Source: Puccinellia tenuiflora (taxonomy: Eukaryota; Streptophyta; Magnoliopsida; Poales; Poaceae). From it: a stretch of 64,000 nucleotides of DNA. Of the stretch, positions 45,892 to 57,657 are shown piece after piece. Position numbers and translations under genes: made by a program. The stretch spans positions 194,335-258,334 of the forward strand of contig QRDG01001747.1 of NCBI GenBank assembly GCA_012064385.1, in the 5' to 3' direction. Each line of letters opens with the position of its first letter. Position 1 is the first letter of the stretch. A model generated the notes under the pieces. It was not told the origin of the DNA, ran no database searches, and was given only the letters and a program-made list of their open reading frames with translations.

Positions 45892-46528
45892 TGTTAACTT
45901 CTGTTGCATCTAGTCTAGATGGATCACGGCTAACACTTTAGGGTTCTACCCTTCTACTGCATAAAACCGAGAGAGAGAGAGAGAGGGAAACCGAGAGAGG
46001 GAGAGATCGGCGTGACTACCTTCACCGGGGAGTGGCACCGAGCTCGAGCTGCCGGAGGCCATGGTGGTGGTGAGTGCGGTGAGGGGATGATGCGTGGGTG
46101 AGAGTGGCGGCGGTGGTGAGCTTCCCGTCGGCCTAGCGTAACCCTAGATCGGATGGGTGTGTCGGTGGGGGGCTGCGGTGCACGGTGAACCTCGCACCGT
46201 GTGCGTCCGGCCCCCCCACCTCTTTATATACGCTGGCGACAGGGGCCCATCAACCATGAAGAGGTTGAGCGCCCCCGATCAGGGCGCGTTGACTAGGGCC
46301 CGAGTGACCGTTGGGCCACTACGGGTGGAGATCGACCTAACATTCTCCCCCTAGATCTCACCTTTTCTTTTACCTTTTACTTTACTCATTTCATCACAAA
46401 TCAATACATAGAGCATGTTTCATCATCTCAGCTCAATTGCCGATAGAATCAGACAGCCACAATGTACCTCTATGTTTTGAAACAAAACCTTTTACTTTTG
46501 GGCCTCTTATGATCCAGGATCGTAGGCT

Positions 46529-49500
46529 CTACCTTAAACCCATGCCGGCTAAGTGTTCCTTGAACACATTGGGAGGTAAGCCCTTCGTTAGCGGATCCGC
46601 AAGCATATCCTTTGTCTTTATATGCTCGAGACTTATAGTGTGATCCTGGATTTTATCCTTCACAACATAATACTTTATTTCTATTGGCTTTGTAGCATTA
46701 CTCGACTTGTTGTTGTGAGCATAAAATACTGCGGGCTGGTTGTCACAGTACATCTTTAGTGGTTTGTGAATACAATCCACCACCTTCAAGTCGGGTATAA
46801 ATTTCTTTAACCATATCGCCTGCCCCGTGGCCTCATAACATGCTATAAATTCTGCATACATCGTTGATGATGCAACAATCGACTGTTTGGAGCTTCTCCA
46901 TGAGATAGCTCCCCCTGCAAGGGTGAACACATATCCAGACGTGGATTTTCTATCATCTTTATCCCCTGCAAAATCTGCATCTGAGTACCCTCTTATCTCT
47001 AGGGAATCAGATCTTTTGTATGTTAGCATGAGGTCCTTTGTCCCTTGCGCATAACGCAAAGCTTTCTTTGCCATCTTCCAGTGCTCTAAGCCTGGATTTG
47101 ATTGATATCTACCCAGTACCCCGGTAACAAATGCTAAGTCAGGGCGAGTGCACACTTGTGCATACTGTAAGCTTCCAACAGCCGAAGCATATGGTACTGA
47201 CTTCATTTGATCGATCTCATATTGATTTTTGGGACATTGAAATTTCCCAAAACTGTCGCCCTTGACTATAGGAGCAGGTGTGGCATTACTCGCATGCATA
47301 TTATATTTCTTTAGAACCTTTTCTAAATATGCCTTTTGCGATAGTCCTAACACTCCATTCTTTCTATCTCGGTGAATTTCTATGCCCAAAACATATGATG
47401 CTTCACCGAGGTCTTTCATATCAAAGTTTGAGGACAAGAACTTTTTCGTCTCTATTAGTAGACTAACATCACTGCTTGCAAGCAGGATATCATCCACATA
47501 TAGGATTAGGAAAATATATTTCCCACTTTTAAACTTTGCATAAACGCAGTTGTCCTCAACATTTTCTTTAAATCCAAACCTTTTAATAGTCTCATTAAAT
47601 TTCAGATACCACTGTCTAGAGGCTTGCTTTAATCCATAAATGGATTTCTTTAGACGGCATCCCATATCTTCCTCCCCCTGCATGATAAAACCCTTGGGTT
47701 GTTTCATGTAAACAATTTCTTCTAAATCTCCGTTTAGAAATGCCGTCTTTACATCCATCTGATGTAGCTCTAAATCAAAATGTGCAACTAGTGCCATTAT
47801 GATTCTGAAGGAATCCTTACATGAGACTGGAGAAAATGTCTCATTATAATCTATTCCTTCTCTTTGTGTAAATCCTTTTGCCACAAGACGCGCTTTATAC
47901 TTTTCAACATTCCCATTAGAGTCATACTTTGTTTTGTAGACCCATTTGCAGCCTACTGTTTTGGCTCCTTTAGGAATCTTTTCTAAGTCCCAAACATCGT
48001 TGGAACTCATCGACCTCATCTCATCTTCCATAGCTTCAAGCCATTTCGATGAATGAGGACTTCTCATGGCTTCTTCATATGAGGTGGGATCACCTTCCAT
48101 ATGACCTATCTCTGTATTATATACATAATCACTAGAGATAGCTGGCTTTTTAATTCTCTTAAACCTTCCAAGGTTTTCATTCTCTATGTTTGGCTGCTGC
48201 AGCTCCCTTTCATGCTCAACAATAGGCTCAGTCGGCTCCTGAAGGACAGGTTCCGAAACTTCACCCATAGTTGTCACGTGTGGAGTTACAACAGGTGCTT
48301 CCACCACAATCTCAGGAACTGTTGGCGTAGGCACAACAGGTAGCGAGAAAAATGGCTCTTGAATGATCGGATTAGGTGGATGCACCCTCTTCTCCTCAAG
48401 ATCAATTTTTCGGGCTACCATGCTCCCCCTCATCAGTTCGTCTTCTAAAAAGACTGCATGTCTCGTTTCTACAAACTTTGTGTATCTGTCTGAACAGTAG
48501 AAACGAAAACCTTTTGACTTTTCGGGATAGCCAATGAAGTGGCAACTGACTGTTTTGGGGTCTAACTTTGCAATGTTTGGATTAAACAATTTTGCCTCAG
48601 CTGGGCACCCCCACACCCTAAGGTGTTGAAGAGAAGGTACCCTTCCTGTCCACAGTTCGTACGGTGTTTTGGGCACCGACTTACTTGGCACTCTGTTGAG
48701 AATATGAACGGCGGTTTTAAGTGCCTCCATCCATAAACCCAATGGCAGTGTGGAGTAGCTCATCATACTGCGCACCATATCCATAAGAGTACGGTTGCGC
48801 CTTTCAGCTACTCCATTTTGCTGAGGATCGCCCGGCATTGTATACTGAGCGACTATTCCTGTCTCCTGCAAAAACCTCGCAAAAGGTCCAGGGACTTGAC
48901 CATATGGAGTGTGCCGACCATAGTACTCCCCCCCACGGTCGGATCTCACTATCTTTATTCTTTTATCGTGTTGATTTTCAACTTCAGCTTTGAATATTTT
49001 AAATTTATCCAAAGCTTCAGACTTTTCTTTGATTGGATAAATATATCCATATTGGGAGTAATCATCTGTGAATGTTATGAACGAATCATAACCATCCACA
49101 CTTTTCACCGAAAAAGGTCCACAAATATCAGTGTGGATTATTTCTAGTGTCGTTGTGCTTCGAGTTGCACCCTTTTTAATTTGTTTTACAAATTTTCCTT
49201 TTATGCAATCGATGCACTGTTCTATATCTGAGAACTCTAACGGTGGAAGAATATCATTTTTAACGAGCCTTTCTATTCTCCCCCTCGAAATATGGCCCAA
49301 ACGACAGTGCCATAATCTCGACGAGTCTTGAGTTCTCTTTCTTTTCTTTTATTCTTTATTCGACGCAAAAACAATTTCATTCACTTTATTCACAGAATAA
49401 ATCTTTTCACGCAAGGATAATAAATAAAGCTCATTGTGGAGGGATGCAACCCCCACACGAATATTATTACACCAAATGGCACACTTGCCATGTCCAAAAT

Positions 49501-50570
49501 AACACTCATACTGTTCTTTGTCCAAACGTGATACACTTATTAAATTTCTTTGCAAAGAAGGAACAAATAAGACATCTCTAAGCAAAATAGCGAAGCCATC
49601 AGCCAACTCCAAGGAGATATCGCCAACAGCTTCAACATCTGCTTGCACTCCATTTGCGACTTCAATGCATCCTTCGTTTCTTTGCATAATCCGCGTCGAA
49701 TGGAACCCCATTCTTTGCCATTATGGACTTTAGGAAAGCAGGGCAATCCTTCTTATAGTGCCCAGTCTTCTTGCAGTGGAGGCATGTGTCTTTGTCCACT
49801 GGGAAGATCCTTTGCTGACTCTGAATGGGGCCTTTGCCATGTGGCTTTGAAGGGGAACCAGTGTTACCAAAGTTCCTCTTCTTACTATCCTTCACGTAGT
49901 TGATGGATCCACCACGTGCTTCTTTCAGCCTGTCCTCTTCTTGGACACACATAGCAATGGTCTTTTCCATGTCCCACTTCTCAGGGGACATGTTGTAGTT
50001 CACAACAAAATTCTCGAACTCTTTTGGCAAAGATGCCATGACTATGTGGATGAGGAGAACAGACTTGATCTCAAGATCAGGATCAATGGCCTTGAGCTTG
50101 GCAGCCATGTTGCACAACCTGAGGATGTGCTCTCTAATGCCATGCCCTCCTCCTGTGTACTTTTCAGTTACCAGTTGCTTGAGCAACTGGGTGCCATAGA
50201 TCTTTGAAGAGCCAGTAAATTGGCTCTTTACTTTGTCGAAGAACTCCCCGACAGTGGCACACTCTGCAATCGAGCCCGCAATGGCGTTCTCAATTGTATT
50301 CTTTAAGAAGGCTAAGCTCTTCTTGTTGGTTGCATTCCACTTTTGCTTATTTATGGAATAAGCCATCTCAATTGGACCATAGTCCCTTTTCTTCTTTTCC
50401 CATTCATCGTCAGTGTCTTTTGCCTCTCTTTCAGGCTCTTTTGGCATGACTGGTGGTGGAGTATCCACCACCCAGTCCACCTCTGCACATGCAAGTGCCA
50501 AATCCACCTTTTTCCTCCACTCGGAGTAGTTGTCACCTCGAAGGAGGGGAACATCCTTTAGGCAACTCAT
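46529..50570 (-). pseudogene. Copia gag-pol polyprotein lacking the protease core
   Basis: Gag runs from ATG 50570 (MSCLKDVPLLRGDNY) through a UBN2-type domain to zinc knuckle CLHCKKTGHYKKDC, then stops at 49662. The pol frame resumes in another frame at about 49700 (IEVANGVQADVEAVGD). The segment that should hold the protease D-S/T-G triad is missing, so a deletion fused gag to the region after it. An in-frame TAA at 49349-49351 precedes the integrase (LWHCRLGHIS; CIDCIKGK; DDYSQYGYI). Reverse transcriptase with YVDDILLAS (about 47490) and RNase H, ending GLPPNVFKEHLAGMGLR, are open to 46529. The copy is non-autonomous. Confidence 0.9.
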
Positions 50571-51851
50571 CAGGTGGTACCCTCCTAAAACAATCACAAT
50601 GAGGTGAGAACTTTCAACAATTTTCAACATTTGCATGAAATAAATCAACGTTGGTCAAAATATGACATGCAAAAGTTATGCAATTTAAACTAAATCACCG
50701 TTGGGCAGAATTAGAAATAAATGCATTTCACTATAATAAATCATAATTATGCTATTAATAACGTTGGTTATAAAAATAACACAATTATGACTATCTCTTT
50801 AATATGCTCTTTTCTATTAACACTTTTAACTCTATTAACTTTTGAATTTTCTAAAAGAGCATATCACTTTAATTTGCAGCGGAAACAATTAACAAAAAAC
50901 TATTGACTTTTATTCTTTTTCAGAAGCAATTCTGTTACTTTTATTTTTGCTAAACAAAAATTTCGTTGGATAATTTTGTATAGCAAAAACTAGACTCAAA
51001 AAGCCTAAAAAATTAGACCAAAACTACAAAAAAAGGCTTCTGGAAAAAATAAAAAACAGAGAAAAACTCTGCTGTGAATCGCGTGGCCCATACCACGCTT
51101 CAGATACTTTCGGCCCACGGCCCATTAACATGCGCGACGCGCGCGCGCGGCACGTAGACGCGCCCGGCGGCCCACGGCCGCCTTACTTTCGGCCCGTCTG
51201 GCATCGGAACGAGCTAGGGTTTCAATCCCAGCCGTCCGTGCCAGATCCGACGGCTGTCCGGCCATTTCGCCGGATCAAAACCCGGCCGGTCACGGGGAGG
51301 GTCAAACCCTAGCTCATTTCCCCCCCGGCCGAGCCGCTCTCTTCTCTCCTCCCCCGATCTGGCGATCTAGGGTGAGGGTCCTGGCCGTCCGGCGGTCGCC
51401 GCCGACCGACGGCGAGCTGGAGACGACGACCACCACAGTAGCGCGCCGCACCAGCATCTCTTCCCCTTCCCCTTCTGTTTTCTTTCCACCGCCGGCGCAG
51501 ATCCAAGCGGGGAATGACTCGATGGTCTCCGCTCTCGCCGGTCGCGCGTCCCATTTCGGAGGGCGCGCCGCCGTCGAGCGGAGAGGCCGTCGAGTCCCTG
51601 TTCTTTGCCCCCCGAGGGAGGTTGTCCTTCTTCCGACGCCTCGGCTTGCCGATGCGCGTCGGATCGAGAGGGAGTGGGCGGCCTTGCGGCAGGCCCCTTT
51701 GCCGGCGAACCCGAGGGCACACCGGTGAGTATCTTTGCCCCTTCTTTCGATTTTGGGGTTAGGGTTTCTGTGGGAGGGGATTCTTTCTTCGATCTTTTGA
51801 TTTCTTGCCTTTTACCGAATCGATCTAGACCTAGACCAAGCTCTGATACCA
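50571..51851 (-). other. Copia 5' leader between PBS and gag
   Basis: About 1.28 kb. The part next to the LTR (51120-51760) is GC-rich and gives overlapping open frames on both strands, none with a recognisable domain. The gag-proximal part is AT-rich. Confidence 0.5.
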
Positions 51852-51852
51852 A

Positions 51853-51940
51853 TGTTAACTTCTGTTGCATCTAGTCTAGATGGATCACGGCTAACACTTT
51901 AGGGTTCTACCCTTCTACTGCATAAAACCGAGAGAGAGAG
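51853..51940 (-). repeat. Partial Copia 5' LTR
   Basis: Matches the first 88 bp of 45892-46342, including the terminal (GA)n run at which the Tat element inserted. Confidence 0.9.
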
Positions 51941-52496
51941 TGTCGTGGGGTTGCCACGGCAAGTTCTTCCTCCGGGAAGATGAGTTCTGGGGCCATTGAT
52001 GACTGAAGTACGCTGGAACGGTTAATCTCGCCAAGGAACAAGGATTTACCCAGGTTCGGCCCCTCTGGTTCGAGGTAAAGACCTACTTCCTGCTTCTCTG
52101 TTATTGCTCTTGATATGTCTCGATTACAAGGACCCGGCTCCCACAACTTAGGAGCCGGCGACTTCTCTCTGGTGGCTAGGGTTTCTCTACTGATTGAAGC
52201 TTGTCGATCTAAGGTCCAGGACCCCGCTTATAAAGGCTGCCGGGTCTCTGGACTTACAATTTACACCGAATCATACTAGAACACGGAGTCCTACTCTACG
52301 TCTTGGTCTTCCAAGTTTAGACTCCGGGTTGTACTTGGACTCCTTCCGGACGGGTCCTTTCTTCATCATGGGCCTTGGCCGGCTTGTCTCCAGCCCAGCC
52401 CATGCGACTTGATACGCGACTCGGCTTTGGCCTTCTTGGTCTTGGCGGGTCTACTTTCCGGGTCCATGGGCCTACCTATAAAGTATCCCCCCATCA
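51941..52496 (-). repeat. Tat 3' LTR, 556 bp
   Basis: Read on minus: TGATGGGGGGATACTTTATA ... GGCAACCCCACGACA. The purine-rich tract aaattcgggggctac adjoins it at 52497-52511. A TATA-like CTTTATAAGC (about 52226-52235) could be its promoter. Confidence 0.8.
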
Positions 52497-53052
52497 GTAG
52501 CCCCCGAATTTATCTTGGGCACAGCTTGGCGGCTTCCTCTGACTTGCTGATTCGACTCTCTGGGTCGACTCCTTCCACTTGAGCCAATGGCTCCAAAGTC
52601 GCCTGCTGCTAGCTCCAAGATGAATTCCTGCACAAAACATAACACATACATAAAATGAGTCCACTCTTATCCCTTGTTCAAGCCACCACTCTTGCCCTCG
52701 TACTAGCAGGCCGGGTTCTGGTGTGACTCTTGCGAACAAGGGCTATATAAGCTGATTTCACTGTCACAGGACTCGTCATTCTGGGACAAGCCGGCTACTT
52801 CCATATCTGTGACCTTTGACCTTTTTCTGTTACACCTCCTTATCTGACTTGTTAGCCACTGGAACGTTTTTTACTGAAACGTTACCGATAGTCAACTGTG
52901 GACCCACTCTGTAGCTTTCTAGGGTTTTACCCCCCTTTATAAATCGCGAAGGGTTAGGCCCTAAATCCTCACTTGCCCCTTCAGCTCAAAGCTCTCCTTC
53001 CTCTCTTTCGCGCCCATCTCTTCCCGCGCCCAGCACGCACTGCCCGCACGCC
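52497..53052 (+). promoter_or_regulatory. Promoter/leader of the Tat antisense gene
   Basis: A TATA box TATAAAT at 52938-52944 stands 109 bp before ATG 53053, in the direction opposite to the retroviral genes. The rest of the interval holds the purine tract (minus strand, 52497-52511) and Ser/Pro-like untranslated sequence. Confidence 0.6.
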
Positions 53053-56000
53053 ATGGCCCCCAAGCGCCCAAAGACCACATCGAAGACCAAGGCGACCACG
53101 TCGAGCAGGACAGTGAACATTGCCGCCGCGGCCGCCGCCGCCGCCAAACCCTCCTCCAAGCGATCGATCTCCGCCGATTGGAGTGGATCCACGGTCTCGG
53201 CGGAGCAATTGAAGACCCACAGGCTATCAGGTTTGATCCCCTCTAGCGCTCAAGCTCGGGCCCCTGGGGATGAGATTGTTCCCTCTCCTGCCAAGGATGA
53301 AGTTGTCGTCTTTGTCGAGCACCTATTCCGCGGCTTTTCTCCCCCCGGCGATTTTTTCTTCCGCCAGCTCCTCGAGCTTTACGAGCTGCGGATTCACGAT
53401 CTTGCTCCCAACTCCATTCTCACACTTTCTAATTTCGTTGTTCTTTGTGAGGATTACCTCCAAATTAAACCTGACATCAACCTTTGGCTCGAGCTCTTTT
53501 ACTGCAATCCCCAACCTGAAACCTCTGGGGGTCCTCTTCTTCAATGTGGCGCCGTCGCCCTTCAACGGCGCCTCAACTCCGTCTTCCCTAAGCCAGTTTT
53601 CCCAAATCGCATCAAAGACTGGCAAAGGACTTTCTTTTATTGCAAGGACACTTCTCCTGCAAATGAACCTAAGCTTCCTTTGTTCTCTGAGGAACGCCTC
53701 CGGGCGACTCCTCTGATGAAAGCCAGGTGCCCAGAGGCCGACCGGCCAAGGGTCGAGTCTCTTATCACTCGCATCCGGGCTCTCTTGTCCCATAACCTGG
53801 AGAATATGGACTTGGTCCGTTGCTGGACAACCTGGAGAATCCAGCCGCTGAGTCCTAGGACTCGACTGATCTGCACATATACCAGATGCGCTGGTGATGA
53901 CCTCCGGGTTACGGAGCAGCTGTCCGATGGACCGGAACTTGGTCGACTCATCAAGAAGTTGACTGGGAAGCCGGTGAAGGATCAAGCTTATTTCGGGCTC
54001 CAACCCTTCTGCTCGACCCACCCGGCTCCTGATGTAAGTATCACTCTCTACTTTATTTCAACCTTGACTTCACTTGTATTGCTTGCTGACCCATGTTTGC
54101 TAACTCTTTTGCAGCTCACCGACTCCTTCTGGAAGCCGGCTTCTGGAGCTGGCTCTAAGAATAAAGCTGAAGCTGAGGCTGAAGCTGAAGAAGAAACCCC
54201 TGCCACAGATCAAACCACTGTGGCAGATGATACTGATGATGCGGATGAGGAGTCCTCCCGGGAGGCTCCTGCTGATGATGGTGGTGATGATGAGGAGTCC
54301 TCGCCCGAGGCTCCCACCAAGAATGCTGATGAAGAGGAGTCCTCCCAAGAGGCTCCCATTGTGGAAGAAACCGACGATGACGAGTCCTCTCCAGAGGCTC
54401 CCCCCACTAGGCAAACTGACACTGCCTCTGCTGCTGCTCAACCATCTCCATCTGCAGAGTCCTCTGCTAGGAGTCGTTCCCCATCCTCTCCAGCCTCGAA
54501 CAACAATGGCTCTCGAGAGGCTGTTCCCAAGGTACCACTCTCACGAGTCCTTGGGTCCTCTCGCTCTCCCACTAAGCCTGAAGAGCAAATGCAGAGTGTT
54601 ATCGCTGCTAGGAAGAGGAAGCTACGTTCCGATGGGCCTGCAGATGCTCCTGAGCCTCTGCCAGTCTCACACCAACGGAAATCGACCTCTCCTCCCCAGA
54701 AGGACGACTCTTACAGCTCTGGCTTGTCAATGCCTTCTTCAAACTCTCAGACCGCCTTGGATCTGGAGACCAATATTGGGTAAAACTCTTTTGTCTCTGT
54801 ACTTGCAATTGTATGACTTCTGATCTTTCCTTTCACTAGGTTTATTGACTTCTATCTCTGAATATTTCAGGGCTCGGCCTTGTGCCAAGGTGACAAAGCT
54901 CCCAGGCATGGCTGATGTCTCCTCTGGGCGTGGACCTGCCCCTCCATCGACTTCTCAGACGACCAGTACGAGGACAGGTCCCTCCATCGCTGCATCAGCC
55001 GGCGCAACCACGACTCCTACTGTCCCCGAGTCCTCTTCAAAGGCTCGAGCGTCGACTCCAACAACAGTCCAGCCCAGCTCTGGTGCTGTGACTCCTGATT
55101 CTGCGCCTCCAGTTCAGCCGGCTCCTGTCAAGCCGACTCCTGCAGCCTCTCCACCAATCAAGATCAAGTCATCTACTGACTACAGTCGACTTCGGGTGGC
55201 AGATAACATGTCATTTTCCGAAGCCTATGCTGAAGCAGTCGACTTGAACGATCAAGCTGCTAGGCTGAAGGATGACGAGCAAGCGGCTCTTAGGTCTCTT
55301 CACATAGTTCATGAAGTAAGCTTTTCTGACTCCTCCTTTCATGCTTTCTGGTATCATCCTATCTCAGTAGCCCCCAAGCACCTGTCTGTGGTGTCTTGTG
55401 ACTAGGATAGGTGCTTCATCCTCAAATCAAATCATTTGGTAGGTAGAACAAACTTGCATACTGTAGCCCCCAAGGCCTGAGTCCTTAGCTCTACTAGGAC
55501 TCGGGGCTGATAATTTACTGTCTGTCAGGTCCTTAGACCAAAAAATTTCTGCATGAGTAGCCCCCAAGCGCCGAGTTGTCAGCCTGCGACGACTTGGAGC
55601 TACCAATATATATTACTCACTGATACCTTACTTGAAGAAAAAATTTCTGTTCTGCGAGTAGCCCCCAAGCGCCAAGTTGCTAACTTGTGGCGACTTGGAG
55701 CTTATGACTTGTCGATTAGGACTCATGCCTGCTTTTCTGATAGAAAGAATTGACTCCTGAGTAGCCCCCAAGCGCCAAGTTGTTAACTTGTGACGACTTG
55801 GAGCTCATGAGTTCTGTATTTGACTTGTGGATCTCACTTGTGCTTGATGACTTGTAATTGCAGTGCATCGTCTCCAAGATGAAGAGGGATATGAAAGAAC
55901 TTGAAGACCAGGCAGCTGCTAGTGCCAGATCTGCCATGGCCGAAAAAGAACACTCCCTTCAGCTTGAGAAGGATCTGAAGGCCTTAGCTGCTCAACTGGA

Positions 56001-57072
56001 GCAGGTGAAAAAAGAGTCGGCTGAGGCCAAAAAGATTGCTCAGAAGGCACACAATGACCTACAAGCCGTGTTCAACACTTGCAAGAAGGGCATTGGTGCA
56101 ATGTGTCAGCATATATTTGGTGAGTTTATGACTTTTGCTTGCTTCCTTTTGTACCTTTCTGAATTGCTTTTCAACTGACAATGACTCCTTGGTTTCCTTT
56201 CTGCAGGGGCTGACTCCCCCAAGCTTAAATTGCCCACAAGCAAACAACTGTCTGAGATGCTTGATTACTGTCACGGGCTACAAGAGGGAGCCCGTTCTGT
56301 GGTCAAGTATCTGAATCATAAAGGCAAGTGCCCCAAAGAGCCTGAACGTCTGGTGGATGAGTTGTCCAGGGCACCAGGTTATGTGCGTTTGTGGAAACAA
56401 TCTTCTATGAGGAGATCTGCTATCAGGATCCTGGCCTTAGCCCACAGCTACTATCCCACTGTTCTTGAGCCAGCAATGCTTACAATGGGGAAGCCTGAGC
56501 AGCATGAAGATGGCAAACCTTTTACTCAGAATGATTTCATAGCCGAAGAAAAGCTGGTGCGGCCATATGCTTGTGAGATTGCGAATAAGATGGACCCTGA
56601 GGTATGGGTTCATCATTATGATTTGGAGAACAAGAGAGTCGCTCCAGTACATCCTGAGATAGTAAACTTTGGCCGCCCATCACAGGACCCATCTGGTGTA
56701 TTCGCTGCCTCTGCCGGTCCGAGTTCATCGTCACCGGCGGCTCCTGTGCCGAGTGCTGAGCCTACCCTGAAGACTCCTTCTGCGCCCACTCCTTCTAGAG
56801 CTGTCTCTGGAGACGCTCAGAAACAAGCAGATCTTACCAAGCATATGAAGAGTCCCAAGGGTACTGGATTTCAAACGAAGAAAGTCGCCACCAAGCCTCC
56901 ATTGAAGCCGGCTCCTTCATCCGCTGCTCAAGCACAAGGCAAATCTCCTGCTAAGAAGAACTCATCGACTCCTGCTGTTCAAGCAAAGGACAAGTCGCCT
57001 GCTAAGGAGGACTCCCCAACTCTGGCTAAGGAGTCGACTCCTCTGGAAGACCATCCTTTGAATGACTTTTGA
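53053..57072 (+). CDS. Tat antisense gene (aORF), Transposase_28-like, five exons, intact
   Basis: Exons read: 53053-54033, 54115-54779, 54871-55315, 55864-56119 and 56207-57072. All introns are GT-AG and the 3213 nt stay in frame, giving 1070 aa. Residues about 60-330 match the plant 'putative gypsy type transposon' domain (PF04195-like: VVVFVEHLFRGFSPPGDFF, LTLSNFVVLCEDYLQIKP). Then come an acidic stretch with four E/D-ESS-x-EAP repeats (exon 2), a Ser/Thr/Pro-rich segment, a coiled coil (exon 4, KELEDQAAASARSAMAEKEH) and a Lys/Ser/Pro tail (KSPAKKNSSTPAV). The domain's name is historical; no DDE transposase triad is visible. Known family position: antisense, 3' of pol in Tat elements. Function is unknown. 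Confidence 0.8.
55360..55800. repeat. Five copies of a polypurine-tract-like motif in aORF intron 3
   Basis: gtagcccccaag occurs at about 55367, 55463, 55557, 55657 and 55761, spaced about 95-105 bp. The last three copies extend to gagtagcccccaagcgcc followed by a cgacttggagct partner. On the minus strand each reads cttgggggctac, close to the true tract ttcgggggctac next to the 3' LTR. Confidence 0.8.
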
Positions 57073-57657
57073 GTGCTATGTAATGCTGTGTTACTGTTGA
57101 GACTTTGTAATTATGCACTATGGGTGCTTTTAAACTATTGAGCTTGTTGAGCTCTTTTGAGTTGTAAAGATGCACTACTGGTGCTTTAAACTATTTAGCT
57201 TGTTAGCTATTTTGAATTTGTGCCAATCGGCTTGGTTCTTATAACCCGTCTAATTTTTCACTGATGAATAAGTAGGCCCTGCATGACTTCTCGTACAGCT
57301 TGTGCTGACAGGTTCTTAACTCATATGTTCCTTAGGATCCATAAGAGAAAGAAACAAGTCATGCCTGTAGATAGATCATATTGTGCAGGATGCATCTGAC
57401 TTACCAGCGAGAAAACTAGGAAAATTTGGCTACTGTGCCGGGTCCAAGAGTTTAAGCTTAACTTTTTTCACTGAAAAGCAAGCCCCCAAGAACCTGGTGA
57501 TCAAAATTTAAAGAACAAAGCGCACTCACTGGGTGACTCGACTAAAGGACTCATGTTCACAGAAGCCGGCTTTATTTCATTTGATCACAATAATTTGATT
57601 ACATCTAGGCATGGCTCACTGGGCTCATTGCCTTTCAACTCATGAATCTAGTACAAC
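57073..57657. other. Convergent 3' ends of aORF and pol
   Basis: No ORF. It contains a diverged duplication of tgcactatgggtgcttttaaactattgagcttgttgagc-like sequence (57113-57155 and 57170-57210). It presumably holds the 3' UTR of the antisense gene. A further cccccaag word lies at about 57483. Confidence 0.45.

Larger units (their letters stand above)
45892..51940 (-). mobile_element. Ty1/Copia retrotransposon, 5' LTR split by a Tat element
   Basis: The 3' LTR is 45892-46342 (451 bp, TG..CA, minus-strand TATATAAAG at 46230-46222). The internal region carries gag and pol on the minus strand, a purine tract (gggggagaa) next to 46342, and a full 12-nt tRNA-iMet primer site (gctctgatacca, 51840-51851). 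The 5' LTR starts at 51853 but only its terminal 88 bp are here, because another element interrupts it at 51941. Those 88 bp match the other LTR perfectly. The remainder should lie beyond the window. Confidence 0.9.

Noticed and set aside
51372..51874. Ser/Arg/Pro-rich ORFs in the Copia leader
   Set aside because: They overlap on both strands in GC-rich leader DNA and have no recognisable domain, so no gene is supported.
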